The notes beneath the pieces are model-generated. The model ran no database searches. It was not told where the DNA came from and saw only the letters and a list, made by a program, of their open reading frames with translations. A DNA stretch of 64,000 bases, taken from Chloroflexota bacterium (lineage in GTDB: Bacteria > Chloroflexota > Anaerolineae > Aggregatilineales > Phototrophicaceae). The DNA is taken from the NCBI GenBank assembly GCA_011523705.1, contig WTGC01000171.1, forward strand, positions 1 to 64,000, in the 5' to 3' direction. A program made the translations under genes and the position numbers. Positions 54,990 through 63,930 of this stretch are shown here, in pieces (position 1 is the first letter of the stretch; the number at the start of each line of letters is the position of its first letter).

Positions 54990-57928
54990 GCGTCTCCCTT
55001 GCGTAATTCAGTGCCTGTCTCATCGGCGCCGCTTGCTACGTCAGGCGGCTCGGGAGCGCCAGCCCGCGGATCAAGCGCTATCGGCTGCTCCGCGCGGCGC
55101 TGCGCATGCCAGACAACGGCAATAGCGATCAAGCCGATGATGGCGACCGCGTAATTGATCAGCACCCAGCGGTCTTGCGCTTCCTGGCTGATGGCCGGCA
55201 AGATGCGCGCCACGCTGCCGCGGCTGCGAATCGACGCCAGCGACAGATCTTCGCTGAACCAGTCAATCGCGTTGGCAATCAACTGCAAATTGCTGACGAA
55301 GCGATCGCCGGCGAAACTCGCCGAAATCTGATAAACCGTGTCGTTGACGAATTCGGAACTGCCGAGAACGATGATGCGCGTGCCCTCGGGCGAACGCTCG
55401 ATCAAGCCGATAGGCTCGCTCTCCGCAGCTGCGGGATCAGTTGCTGCATCAGCTCCAGCGCTTTCGAAGGGCGATGGTTTGTCGACGAAGTAGCTGCTGA
55501 AGGAAGACTCGACCGCCACCGCCAAGGGGTAGGACGACAAGTCGTTGCTCAGCGCAAAGCCGAACTCGGGATACAGTTCCAGGTTCGGCTGCGGGTCTGC
55601 CACCGTCGTCTCCCAGGAGGAGTCGCTGGAGCGGATCAAGGTCGTGACACGGGCATCAGTCAAGATCGATTCATCTACCGTCACCGGCGATGCCCAGCTC
55701 ATGGTCGCCAGCGGCAAGCTGTTGACCACGGGGCTATCGGCATCCAAGCCATTCGGGCGCACATCAATGAAGAAGGGATAATCCAGCGCCTGGATCTCGG
55801 TGACGACCATGTCGCCGACATCGCGCTGCGTCTGCATCGGGAAAGGCGCGTTCTGCAGGTCCATCACCAGGCTGTCGCCAACGATGATGCCATAGCTTTC
55901 AAGCAGGTCCTCAAGGCCGTTTTCGTTGCGGTCGAGCAGCAGAGTCCCGGCGTAGGGATCAACGCCCAGCCGATAATGCCCGGCCGCCACCACCAGCGAC
56001 CCGCCACGCATAAGGTATTGATCAATGGCGTAGCGCTGCCTGTCACTCAAGCTGTGGGGAGACATCAAAATGAGCGCGTCCACATCGGCGGAAAGCTGCC
56101 CCTCCTCCAGCGTCACGCGCCGCAGTTCATACGATTCGCGCAGCGCGCCTTCGAGAATGCTGTACTGCTGCAGGCTCGGCATCGGCTGCCCAAACTGATC
56201 GGCGCCCGGCGCCGGCGGCGTCCACAAGCCGATCACCTTGAGGAAACCGGAAGACGACCGTTTCAGCGCCGCTTCGATCGCGCCGCGTATCTCCGCCTGA
56301 CTGAGATCGCCAGAGGGATAAACCACCTGAATTTCGCCACCGGCCTCCACAACTAGATGCAGATAAAAGGTCTCGCTTGAAAAGAAGCTCGTCGGCACCG
56401 CCTGAATCTGGTAGCGCTCAAAGAGCTCCTGCTCGCTGAGGCCGGCATCCAGCGCCGACATATCCACCACGACGTAGTCCACGCTGGCCGGGTTGGCTTC
56501 GGCGATTTCAGCCGTTACCGCTTGCATCGTCGCGGAGACCTCCGCCATCGTCCTCGGCAAAGTCGCGGATGAGAGGTAGAGCGTCAGCTTGGCCGGCTGA
56601 TCGAGCGAGGCGAGCACCGCTTCCAGGCTTTGGAATCCGTAAACCACGCGCTGTATGCTGCTGGTCAGATCGTATTCCAGATTGCGCAGGCGCACCTCGA
56701 TGCCCAGCGGCGTATCGACCACTTCTATGAACTCGGAGAAATTGAGCGCGGCGCTCTGGTCGCCATAAGCGATGAGCACGTCAAAGTACACATTGACCAG
56801 CGACAATCCGCCGCGATCGTTGACCTGCAAGGGGGTCGGGCGTATGCCATGGATCTGATTCGCCTCGCGCTCCATGTCCGGATCTGTCAGCGGATCGACG
56901 AATTCCAGCTTCAGCATGCCATTTGACGCCAGCTCATATTCGCGCAGCGTATCCTGGATGCGCGGGACCAAGGGCGAAAGCAGGGGATGGCTCTCCTCGC
57001 TGAAATAGCCGCGCACCAGCAGCGGTTCCTGCAAACCCGCCAGCAGATTCCTCGTGACATCGGACAGGCTGTATTCGCTGTGCTGCGTCAAGTCCAGGCG
57101 AGCGGCTTTGGCCGGCGCGATCAATAAGTTAAAGATAAGCAGATTCAGCCCGATCAGCGCCAGACCGACGGCGCCATTCAAGCGATGCGCTCGCAGGTGA
57201 AGGCCCCGGCTCCAGCGTTTGCCATCCAGCGAAAGATTGTTGCAAGCCAGGAAAAAGATGGCCAGCGAAAGGTAATAGACCAGATCGCGCAAATCGATGA
57301 CGCCGCGTTCAATGCTCTCGAAGCGGCTGCCCGTGCCGAATTGACGCAGCAGGTCGCTTGCCCCCGCGCCGAATAGATCCGTGATAACGGGCGAGCCAAT
57401 CGCCTGCAGCAGCCCGCAAATAATAGCCGTCCCAATTAGAGCGACCAATTGATTATCGGTGCGAGAAGACACAAATAGCCCAATGGCGATATAACTTGAG
57501 GCGAGCAAAAGCGCCGCTAAATAACCGCCGATGACCGGTCCCCAATCCAGATTGCCCAGCGATTGCACCGTCAGCGGCAGGAAAAGCGTCAAGCCCAGCG
57601 ACAGCGCGACCAGCGCAAGCGCGGAAAGAAACTTGCCGGCGACCAATTCGCTGAGGCGCACTGGCATCGTCAGCAGCACCTGCAAATTGCCGCTCTCTTC
57701 CTCGCGGCTCCACTGATGCATCGTCAGCGCCGAGACCAGCAAGATCATCAGCAGCGGCATCCACTCAAACAGCGCCCGCACATCGGCAACGCCGCGAGCG
57801 AAGAAAGAATCGACCCAGAAAAAAACGAAGAGCGTCAGCACCAGGAAGACGCCGACGAAGATGAATGCCATCGGCGAGCCGAAGTAAAGTTTCAGTTCCT
57901 TGCCCGCAATCGAAAGTATCTTCTTCAT
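54986..57928 (-). CDS. ABC-2 permease fused to GldG-like auxiliary protein
   Basis: A 980-residue fusion. Residues about 1-245 are a GldF-like ABC-2 permease with six membrane helices (KELKLYFGSPMAFIFVGVFL, REEESGNLQVLLTMPVRL). From about residue 255 comes a GldG/ABC_transp_aux protein: one membrane helix, a large extracytoplasmic domain (LDLTQHSEYSLSD ... RVVYGFQS, and YLMRGGSLVVAAGHYRLG near the middle) and a final membrane helix (about 925-945). Usually these are two genes. With the ATPase 9 nt upstream and the DUF4340 protein downstream it forms one transporter whose substrate is unknown. Confidence 0.88.
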   Translation of the reverse strand: MKKILSIAGKELKLYFGSPMAFIFVGVFLVLTLFVFFWVDSFFARGVADVRALFEWMPLLMILLVSALTMHQWSREEESGNLQVLLTMPVRLSELVAGKFLSALALVALSLGLTLFLPLTVQSLGNLDWGPVIGGYLAALLLASSYIAIGLFVSSRTDNQLVALIGTAIICGLLQAIGSPVITDLFGAGASDLLRQFGTGSRFESIERGVIDLRDLVYYLSLAIFFLACNNLSLDGKRWSRGLHLRAHRLNGAVGLALIGLNLLIFNLLIAPAKAARLDLTQHSEYSLSDVTRNLLAGLQEPLLVRGYFSEESHPLLSPLVPRIQDTLREYELASNGMLKLEFVDPLTDPDMEREANQIHGIRPTPLQVNDRGGLSLVNVYFDVLIAYGDQSAALNFSEFIEVVDTPLGIEVRLRNLEYDLTSSIQRVVYGFQSLEAVLASLDQPAKLTLYLSSATLPRTMAEVSATMQAVTAEIAEANPASVDYVVVDMSALDAGLSEQELFERYQIQAVPTSFFSSETFYLHLVVEAGGEIQVVYPSGDLSQAEIRGAIEAALKRSSSGFLKVIGLWTPPAPGADQFGQPMPSLQQYSILEGALRESYELRRVTLEEGQLSADVDALILMSPHSLSDRQRYAIDQYLMRGGSLVVAAGHYRLGVDPYAGTLLLDRNENGLEDLLESYGIIVGDSLVMDLQNAPFPMQTQRDVGDMVVTEIQALDYPFFIDVRPNGLDADSPVVNSLPLATMSWASPVTVDESILTDARVTTLIRSSDSSWETTVADPQPNLELYPEFGFALSNDLSSYPLAVAVESSFSSYFVDKPSPFESAGADAATDPAAAESEPIGLIERSPEGTRIIVLGSSEFVNDTVYQISASFAGDRFVSNLQLIANAIDWFSEDLSLASIRSRGSVARILPAISQEAQDRWVLINYAVAIIGLIAIAVVWHAQRRAEQPIALDPRAGAPEPPDVASGADETGTELRKGDA

Positions 57929-57937
57929 CGCCGCCTC

Positions 57938-58852
57938 CTAAGCCGAGGTCGCCAGTTGATTGAAGAAGGCTTCGAGCGTGACCGTATCGCGGCGCAGCTC
58001 GCGCACCGGCCAGTTTCTATCGCGCGCGATGGCATAAACGCTCGGCGTGATATCGGCGGAGCTGCTGATACGATAAGCCGGATAATCATCGCTGGAACGC
58101 AGCAGTTGCACGCGGGAGATGCCCTCCAGCGACGCTAGGGCGACTTCGACTTCTTCGTTAGCCTGCTCAAGCACGAGCGTGGCGTCATGGCTCCTGCTTA
58201 ATTCGCGCAGGCTCTGATCGGCTTTCACTTCTCCGTTGATGATAATGATGACGCGGTCGCAAATCGCCTCGACTTCGGACAGGATATGCGACGAAAACAG
58301 GATGGTGCTCTCCCGCGCCAGCGTCTTGATCAAGGCACGGATCTCGACGATCTGCGTCGGATCCAAGCCCACCGTCGGTTCGTCCAGGATGAGAAAGGGC
58401 GGTTTGTGCAAGATCGCCTGCGCCAAGCCGACGCGCTGCCGCAGCCCCTTGCTCAATGATGCGATCGGCCGCGTCAGATAATCCTCCAAGCCGGCGCCAT
58501 AGACGGCGTCTGAAAGCAGCGGAATGAAATCAGCGGTCTCGATGCCGCGCAACTCCGCCATCATGACGAGATAAGCCTGAACGGACAGCTCAGGATACAG
58601 CGGCGTATTTTCCGACAGATAGCCGAGCTTTGCTTGCACCGCATGCAATTCGGTCAGGACGTCCTTGCCCTCAATCTCAACCGATCCCTCATCCGGATGC
58701 AGAAAGCCGGTGATGATTTTGATCGCGGTTGACTTGCCGGCGCCATTTGGGCCGAGCAAACCCACAATCTCGCCCGGCTGAATATTGAAGCTGACGTCTT
58801 GAAGCGCGCGAATGCTGCCATAGCTCTTGGAAATGTTGCGCACAGAAATCAC
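57938..58852 (-). CDS. ABC transporter ATP-binding protein (GldA-like)
   Basis: This 304-residue ATPase powers the ABC-2 permease encoded 9 nt downstream. Walker A GPNGAGKST (about 38-46), signature SLSKGLRQRVGLAQA, Walker B FLILDEPTVGLDP and switch His in SSHILSEV are intact. A C-terminal domain of about 85 residues (after about 220) is typical of the gliding/multidrug ABC-2 group. First gene of the operon. Confidence 0.92.
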   Translation of the reverse strand: MISVRNISKSYGSIRALQDVSFNIQPGEIVGLLGPNGAGKSTAIKIITGFLHPDEGSVEIEGKDVLTELHAVQAKLGYLSENTPLYPELSVQAYLVMMAELRGIETADFIPLLSDAVYGAGLEDYLTRPIASLSKGLRQRVGLAQAILHKPPFLILDEPTVGLDPTQIVEIRALIKTLARESTILFSSHILSEVEAICDRVIIIINGEVKADQSLRELSRSHDATLVLEQANEEVEVALASLEGISRVQLLRSSDDYPAYRISSSADITPSVYAIARDRNWPVRELRRDTVTLEAFFNQLATSA

Positions 58853-58943
58853 AAGCCGAAGCCTTTCCCCTCATAGAGGCGCAATCGCCTGCGTCGTATT
58901 CTCGGCAGAATTGACCGCCATAATAGAAATCCCGCGCGAAAAA

Positions 58944-58973
58944 TCTATACAAAATCTTTTAACAAAGTGTAAA
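58944..58973 (-). promoter_or_regulatory. Predicted promoter of the Gld-like ABC operon
   Basis: Minus strand TTTACA (58968-58973), 18-nt spacer, TATAGA (58944-58949). Leader of about 85 nt to the ATPase start. The region is AT-rich. Confidence 0.5.
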
Positions 58974-58984
58974 TTCTCGGCGAT

Positions 58985-59932
58985 TCAAAGCGGCACATAT
59001 TCGATCCGCGTTTGCCGCAAGACATCCCGATAGCGTTCAAACGGAAACTGCGCGCCACCGGCGTACAAGGCGTTGACTGTGCCGGCGGCGACGCCGCAGC
59101 GGAGCGCCTCGGCGATATCTTTTTCGGCAGCCAAGGCGGTGACGAGGCCCGCGTGCAGGCAATCACCGCTGGCGATTGGATCGACCGCTTGAATCGCCGG
59201 CGGCCTCGCTGAGACAATCCGATTCTCCGTCACCAGCAGGGCGCCCTCCGCGCCTAAAGAGACGACTACCACGCGCGTGCCAGCGTCGATCAGGCTTCTC
59301 GCCGCCGATATGATGTCGCGGCTCCGGCGCAGCTTCAGGCCGAGCGCCGCCGCGATCTCGTCTCGGTTGACCTTGATGGCATACGGTTGCGCCGCCATAG
59401 CGTTCGACAAAGCTCTCTTGCTGCTGTCAACCCAAACACGCGCGCCGGTTCGCTTCAAACGCGCGATCAATTCGCCCGGCGCGTCAGCCGGCGCGCCCAG
59501 CGGTAAACTGCCGCAGAGGCAGACCGCGCTCACATCATCACGCTCGGCCGCGCGGCAAATGTCATCGGCCAGCGCCAGCCAGTCCGAGTGGGTAATGAGG
59601 CCGGACTCGTTGATCACCGTCGAGACGCCTTCACTATTCGCAATAATCGTGCAGGTCCGGGTCTCGCCGTCGAAGCTAGTCCATTCAGCATCCAAGCCGG
59701 CTTCGGCCCACAGCGCGGCGACCATGCGCCCGGTGTGGCCGCCGAGCAGCCCCATCGCCAGTGGCGCCCCGCCGAGAATCTTGACCGCGCGCGCCACATT
59801 CAAGCCCTTGCCGCCCGGCACGGCGATCGCTCGATTAATCCGCGAAATATGACCAATGGCGAAATCCGGCACGACCATGGTCCGGTCTAGCGCGGCATTG
59901 GGCGTTACGCAGATGATGGTCTCTCGCTTCAT
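58985..59932 (-). CDS. PfkB-family sugar kinase (1-phosphofructokinase-like)
   Basis: A 315-residue ribokinase/PfkB-fold kinase. The N-terminal motif VPGGKGLNVARAVKILGG and the C-terminal active-site region VVSLGAEGALLV and AVDPIASGDCLHAG (catalytic Asp in the GDC motif) are present. The CVTPNAALDRTM start is typical of the FruK/LacC/tagatose-6-phosphate kinase branch, so it likely phosphorylates a phosphosugar; the substrate is not certain. The motif I glycines and the anion hole are intact. Start ATG 59932 (MKRETIICVTPN); the frame to 59992 adds an unconvincing Arg-rich leader. Confidence 0.9.
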   Translation of the reverse strand: MKRETIICVTPNAALDRTMVVPDFAIGHISRINRAIAVPGGKGLNVARAVKILGGAPLAMGLLGGHTGRMVAALWAEAGLDAEWTSFDGETRTCTIIANSEGVSTVINESGLITHSDWLALADDICRAAERDDVSAVCLCGSLPLGAPADAPGELIARLKRTGARVWVDSSKRALSNAMAAQPYAIKVNRDEIAAALGLKLRRSRDIISAARSLIDAGTRVVVVSLGAEGALLVTENRIVSARPPAIQAVDPIASGDCLHAGLVTALAAEKDIAEALRCGVAAGTVNALYAGGAQFPFERYRDVLRQTRIEYVPL

Positions 59933-60102
59933 CCCGGTGTCCTGGCGCCATCTTGCCATGCGAAACTTACAACAGGCGCCCGCTCTCATCAAGGCGACGC
60001 TTCACCGACGGCGACGCCGACTCAGCGCCCGTGTCTAGTCTTGATTCATTCTCCAAGCTAGAATGACCTTAAGCAAACTGACGTACCAGCTACGACGGAC
60101 GA

Positions 60103-62061
60103 ATGACTGTTCTAAGCCGCCTCGACATCATGTATCCCGACGGACGCAGCGAAACCTATGTCCTGGACCAAGACGTGATCACCATTGGCAGCGCGGCGGG
60201 CAACACCATTCAGGCGCCTGAGGCGAGCCTGGCGGCGCGCCACATCCGCTTTGACCGTGATGACGAGGGCGTTTACTTGACCAGTCTGGACGCCCTCCAC
60301 TTGACAACCCTTGATGGAGTGCCCGCGCCCGTCAATCAACCGCAGCGGCTCAGCGAGGTCTGCCAAATTCGAGCGGGGCAGTTGCGCATCGTCTTCAATC
60401 AGAGCAGCGACGAGCCAACTGCCGCGATGGCCGCATTCAGCGAAGCGACGCAGCCGACCGCCGCCAACTTCCGCGCCGAGCTCCAAACCGGCAAACTGAA
60501 AGTCTGGCAATTTTCGACCGCTACGACGGTCCTTAGCATCACCAACCTAGGCGATTGCGACGGACTATTTCGCCTGGAGTTGTCAGGGCGGCCGAGCCAA
60601 TGGACAAGCCCCGTTGGCTTGACATTCTCTGTTGCCGGCCAGGACGCCGTCGACTTGCTCCTCCAGGTCAAGCCAACGCGAAGTCACGACTGCGCGCCGG
60701 GCGAATATCCGCTCATCATCACCGTTCGTCAACTCGACGGCGGGGACGAATCGGTTAATCTTGTACTTCTGGTTGAGGTCGGCGGCGTCGGTGGCTTGAG
60801 CGCCACGGTTAATCCGACTCGCCTCGAAACGCGCGAGCCTTTCAACCTGGTCTTGCTCAATCTGGGCAACGAAGAGCTGACGCTTCAATTCGGCGTACAC
60901 GATCCAAGCCAGCAGCTTCGCCTCAAGCTGACGCAAGATGAGCTTCGGCTCCAGGCGGGCGAACGCGCAGTCATCAACGTCCAGGGCGAAGCGCGCCGCC
61001 GACCACTGCTGGGCAAGCCGCGAGAATATGCCTTTGCAATTCTGGCACAGGCGCGCGCGCCCGGTGATTACGTCGTCGCCCTGCCCGCGACCATTATTGT
61101 CAAAGCGATTCTCGATGTCCGGGCGCTCATCGCTGCAACGCTTTCCATCGTGATTCTGATCCTGGCGCTGGCCGCCCTGCTGTATCAGCCGCCCCGGCCG
61201 GCGATCGCGTCATTCACCATTTCCGATCAAACGGTCGCGCAAGGCAATCCGGTCGAATTGACCTGGTCGGCCGCCGAGGCGCTGAGCTTCGTGATCGAGG
61301 TTGATGGCCGGCCAGTTGACGAGCTGCCCGGCGACGCTTTCAATTACTTGCTTGAAACGCATGGCTACCTGGACCCGATTGACATCGCCCTGATTGCCTC
61401 AAACGGCGACGCGACCGACATACGCTCCTTGCGCCTGACCGTGTACCAGCCTGTGATCATTCGCGTTTTCGAAACAAATAAGTCGAGTTTGCTGCGCGGT
61501 ATTCAAAGCGACCTGACTATCAACTGGCGCGTCCAAGGCGCGGTCGCGCTGGATATCGCCCCGCCGGCCGGCTTCGAGACCGTCGAAAGGCAGGTCGCCG
61601 GCGAAGAAGGCGAAATCGTCATTGCCGGCCTGCCAGCCGACGACTTCGAAATTACCATCTGGGCTGATGACGAAATCGGCAACCGGACAACGCGCGCAAT
61701 ACGAATCGCAGTCCGAGATCCGGAATGTACGCCGATTCGCGACACCTTGCTGTACTTTGGACCGGACTCCCGCTTTGAGCGCGCCGGTTTCGCCGTGGAA
61801 AATGTGCCGCTATTGGCAAAAGGCGTCAATGCGGTGGCCGATTGGCTGTATCTGGAGCTGGCCAATGGAGAACGAGGCTGGGGCTTTCATAGCAACTTCC
61901 GCTGTCACGATTTCGAACCGGCGAATTTGCACCTGGTCAGCGATATTCCTCAACTGCCAACCGCGACGCTTTCGCTGACACAGAACCCGATAGCGACCGC
62001 CACCTTGATTCCGGCGCTGGATTCATCCCCAACGCCGGCGCCGGCCCCCGCCGATTCATAG
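60103..62061 (+). CDS. FHA-like / Ig-like / SH3-like single-pass membrane protein
   Basis: A 652-residue protein. Residues about 5-100 resemble an FHA domain (VITIGSAAGNTIQAPEASLAARHIRF, then LRIVF), though the phosphopeptide Arg/Ser set is only partly visible. Two Ig-like beta modules follow to about 325, one membrane helix (about 341-363), then two more Ig-like modules and a C-terminal SH3-like domain with two Cys (ECTPIRDTLLYFGP ... RGWGFHSNFRC). The Thr/Pro-rich tail is low complexity. Inferred topology: FHA side in the cytoplasm, SH3-like side outside. This suggests signal sensing across the membrane, but no kinase is nearby. Function unknown. Confidence 0.82.
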   Translation: MTVLSRLDIMYPDGRSETYVLDQDVITIGSAAGNTIQAPEASLAARHIRFDRDDEGVYLTSLDALHLTTLDGVPAPVNQPQRLSEVCQIRAGQLRIVFNQSSDEPTAAMAAFSEATQPTAANFRAELQTGKLKVWQFSTATTVLSITNLGDCDGLFRLELSGRPSQWTSPVGLTFSVAGQDAVDLLLQVKPTRSHDCAPGEYPLIITVRQLDGGDESVNLVLLVEVGGVGGLSATVNPTRLETREPFNLVLLNLGNEELTLQFGVHDPSQQLRLKLTQDELRLQAGERAVINVQGEARRRPLLGKPREYAFAILAQARAPGDYVVALPATIIVKAILDVRALIAATLSIVILILALAALLYQPPRPAIASFTISDQTVAQGNPVELTWSAAEALSFVIEVDGRPVDELPGDAFNYLLETHGYLDPIDIALIASNGDATDIRSLRLTVYQPVIIRVFETNKSSLLRGIQSDLTINWRVQGAVALDIAPPAGFETVERQVAGEEGEIVIAGLPADDFEITIWADDEIGNRTTRAIRIAVRDPECTPIRDTLLYFGPDSRFERAGFAVENVPLLAKGVNAVADWLYLELANGERGWGFHSNFRCHDFEPANLHLVSDIPQLPTATLSLTQNPIATATLIPALDSSPTPAPAPADS

Positions 62062-62074
62062 CGCCTCACAAGGA

Positions 62075-62524
62075 TCACTGATTCGATCTGCGCCCATTTT
62101 CCTGGTCATCCAGCCCTTCTTGCCCAGCAATCGGATAACCCTCGCCTTCCCAATATTCGATGCCGCCGATCATTTCTTTCACTGCGTATCCGAGCTGCGC
62201 CAGTTTGAGCGCGGCTTTGGTGGAGCCGTTGCAGCCCGGTCCCCAGCAATAAACCACGAACAGCGTATCGTCCGGGAATTCGCTCATCCGCTTCCGCGTA
62301 ATCCGGCTGTGAGGCAAGCTTAACGCGCCCTTCACATGCTTGCGGGAGTAATCCGCATCGCTGCGGACGTCCAGCAGGACAAAGCTGTCCACGCCGTTTT
62401 CCATATCGGCATGCACGTCCGCCGGATCAGTCTCGCAGCGCAGCTTGTCAGCGAAAAAGCGAATCGAATCGCCATCAGGCGCTGCCGGCGCCGCCGACAC
62501 TTGCGACTTGTATTTCAAATGCAT
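62075..62524 (-). CDS. Rhodanese-like sulfurtransferase domain protein
   Basis: A 149-residue single-domain rhodanese. FVLLDVRSDADYSRKHVKGALSLPHSRI is the N-terminal half of the fold, and the active loop is VYCWGPGCNGS, with the second Cys in the catalytic position. The C-terminal motif GYAVKEMIGGIEYWEGEGYPI fits. Start ATG 62524 (MHLKYK) with GGGAGAACC upstream. Cytosolic; sulfur donor and partner unknown. Confidence 0.88.
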   Translation of the reverse strand: MHLKYKSQVSAAPAAPDGDSIRFFADKLRCETDPADVHADMENGVDSFVLLDVRSDADYSRKHVKGALSLPHSRITRKRMSEFPDDTLFVVYCWGPGCNGSTKAALKLAQLGYAVKEMIGGIEYWEGEGYPIAGQEGLDDQENGRRSNQ

Positions 62525-62605
62525 ATTCTGGTTCTCCCATTTGCAGGTCTCGCGCGCAACTATAGGCGCTCCTCGAAAGAAAATCTGCGGCAAATTATGG
62601 GTCAG

Positions 62606-62710
62606 TGTAGGGGCGATTCTGTGAATCGCCCAAGGTCATAATCACGCATTATCGGGCGACGCACAGAATCGCCCCTACAAATCGTCATCATCTGCACTTT
62701 ACAAACTAAA
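62606..62710. repeat. GGGCGA palindromic repeat, copy 2 (complete element)
   Basis: Outer arms TGTAGGGGCGATTCTGTG (62606-62623) and its exact reverse complement (62662-62679) form an 18-bp perfect inverted repeat. Each arm also folds on itself (GGGCGATTC TGT GAATCGCCC). The tail 62680-62710 resembles the tail of copy 1 at 28629-28680. MITE- or REP-like, no transposase linked. Confidence 0.75.
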
Positions 62711-62718
62711 GCTCGCAA

Positions 62719-62747
62719 TTGTCAGGCATATTGCGCTGGATTATAAT
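62719..62747 (+). promoter_or_regulatory. Predicted promoter of the chelatase gene
   Basis: TTGTCA (62719-62724), 17-nt spacer, TATAAT (62742-62747). It lies just after the repeat. The in-frame TTG at 62719 and ATG at 62746 fall inside the promoter, so the coding start must be further downstream. Confidence 0.75.
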
Positions 62748-62790
62748 GGCGCATTCAGTTGAAGCGAGCCTCAAGGAATCTTTCAGTCAA

Positions 62791-63912
62791 ATGAGCAAGC
62801 GACCGCCCGTCTATCCCTTCACGGCCATTGTCGGCCAAGACATGATGAAACTCGCCTTGATCCTCAACGCCATCGACATGAGGATCGGCGGTGTGCTGAT
62901 TCGTGGCGAACGCGGCACCGGCAAGTCCACCGCCGCGCGCGCATTGGCCGCCCTCCTGCCCGAGATTGATGTCATTTCCGATTCGCCCTTCAACGATGAT
63001 CCCTTCCGCCGCGAATCCTGGTCAGATTTCGCGCGCAGCAAATACGAAGACTGCGACGAGATTCCGAGCTCGCGCCGGCGCATCAGTTTCGTCGACTTGC
63101 CGGTCAGCGCCACCGAAGACCGCGTCGTCGGCACGCTCGATATTGAAAAGGCGATTCAATTTGGCGAGCGCCATTTCGACACCGGCGTCTTGGCCAATGC
63201 CAACCGCGGCATTCTGTACGTGGACGAGATCAATCTGCTCGACGACCATATTGTCGATCTCTTGCTCGATAGCGCGGCGATGGGTGTCAACATCGTCGAG
63301 CGAGAAGGTATCAGCTTCAGCCATCCAGCCCGTTTTATCCTGGTTGGCACGATGAACCCGGAAGAAGGCGACCTGCGCCCGCAGCTGTTGGACCGCTTCG
63401 CCCTCTCTGTCGATGTCACCAGCATCAAAGACGCGGCCGAACGCATCGAAATCCTGGAGCGCCATATCGCTTACGAAAACAGCCCCCTGCGCTTCAAGGA
63501 CGATTGGGACCCGGTCGATGAACAGCTGTCCCAGCGCATCGCCGCCGCCCGTGAGATCATCGATGACGTCACCCACAGAACACAGGATTTGCGCGTCATC
63601 GCCAGCATCACCAGTGATCTGCAAATTGACGGGCATCGCGCCGACCTGGTCATCCTGAAAGCGGCGCGCGCCCATGCCGCTTTTGAAGGGCGCAAAGCCA
63701 TCAACGACCGCGACATCACCATCGCCATCCGCTTGACGATTCCTCATCGCCTGAAGCGCGGTCCCTTCAACGATGCCCAAGCCGATCTCAACGCGGTGGA
63801 ATCAGCCGTCGATGAGAAGCGGCAGGAAATCGGCGAGGGCGAAGAAGCGGGCGAATTCACCGAAGACAGCGACGAGCAAGCAGCGCAGACTAAAAAAAAA
63901 GTGAGTCTGTAA
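62791..63912 (+). CDS. ChlI/BchI-like AAA+ chelatase subunit, probable N-terminal half of a frameshifted ChlD
   Basis: A 373-residue AAA+ protein of the magnesium/cobalt chelatase family, the ATPase that helps insert a metal into a tetrapyrrole. It has Walker A GERGTGKST (about 39), the family sequence PFTAIVGQ at the start, Walker B GILYVDEINLLD (about 141), GTMNPEEGDLRPQLLDRF with sensor and arginine finger, and a helical lid. The tail is acidic. It ends KKKVSL at a run of nine A (63892-63900) followed by TAA (63910-63912). The -1 frame stays open from the A-run to the window end with an acidic, Gln/Pro-rich reading that looks like the linker towards a von Willebrand A domain. ATG 62791 is used because the upstream starts lie inside the promoter. 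Confidence 0.9.
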   Translation: MSKRPPVYPFTAIVGQDMMKLALILNAIDMRIGGVLIRGERGTGKSTAARALAALLPEIDVISDSPFNDDPFRRESWSDFARSKYEDCDEIPSSRRRISFVDLPVSATEDRVVGTLDIEKAIQFGERHFDTGVLANANRGILYVDEINLLDDHIVDLLLDSAAMGVNIVEREGISFSHPARFILVGTMNPEEGDLRPQLLDRFALSVDVTSIKDAAERIEILERHIAYENSPLRFKDDWDPVDEQLSQRIAAAREIIDDVTHRTQDLRVIASITSDLQIDGHRADLVILKAARAHAAFEGRKAINDRDITIAIRLTIPHRLKRGPFNDAQADLNAVESAVDEKRQEIGEGEEAGEFTEDSDEQAAQTKKKVSL

Positions 63913-63930
63913 GCGGCGAAGGCGAGCCGC
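63892..63930 (+). promoter_or_regulatory. Candidate -1 frameshift site (A9 slippery run and hairpin)
   Basis: Nine consecutive A (63892-63900), the zero-frame stop TAA 9 nt later, and a GC hairpin GCGGC (63913-63917) / GCCGC (63926-63930), 12 nt past the run. A one-base slip back joins the AAA+ frame to the downstream open frame. A homopolymer sequencing error would look the same. Confidence 0.6.

Noticed and set aside
55106-56356. 416-codon plus-strand frame
   Set aside because: Antisense to the GldG-like part of the fused permease; Arg/His/Gln-rich and without motifs.
62719-62790. Earlier TTG and ATG starts of the chelatase gene
   Set aside because: They fall within or at the -10/-35 of a near-consensus promoter.
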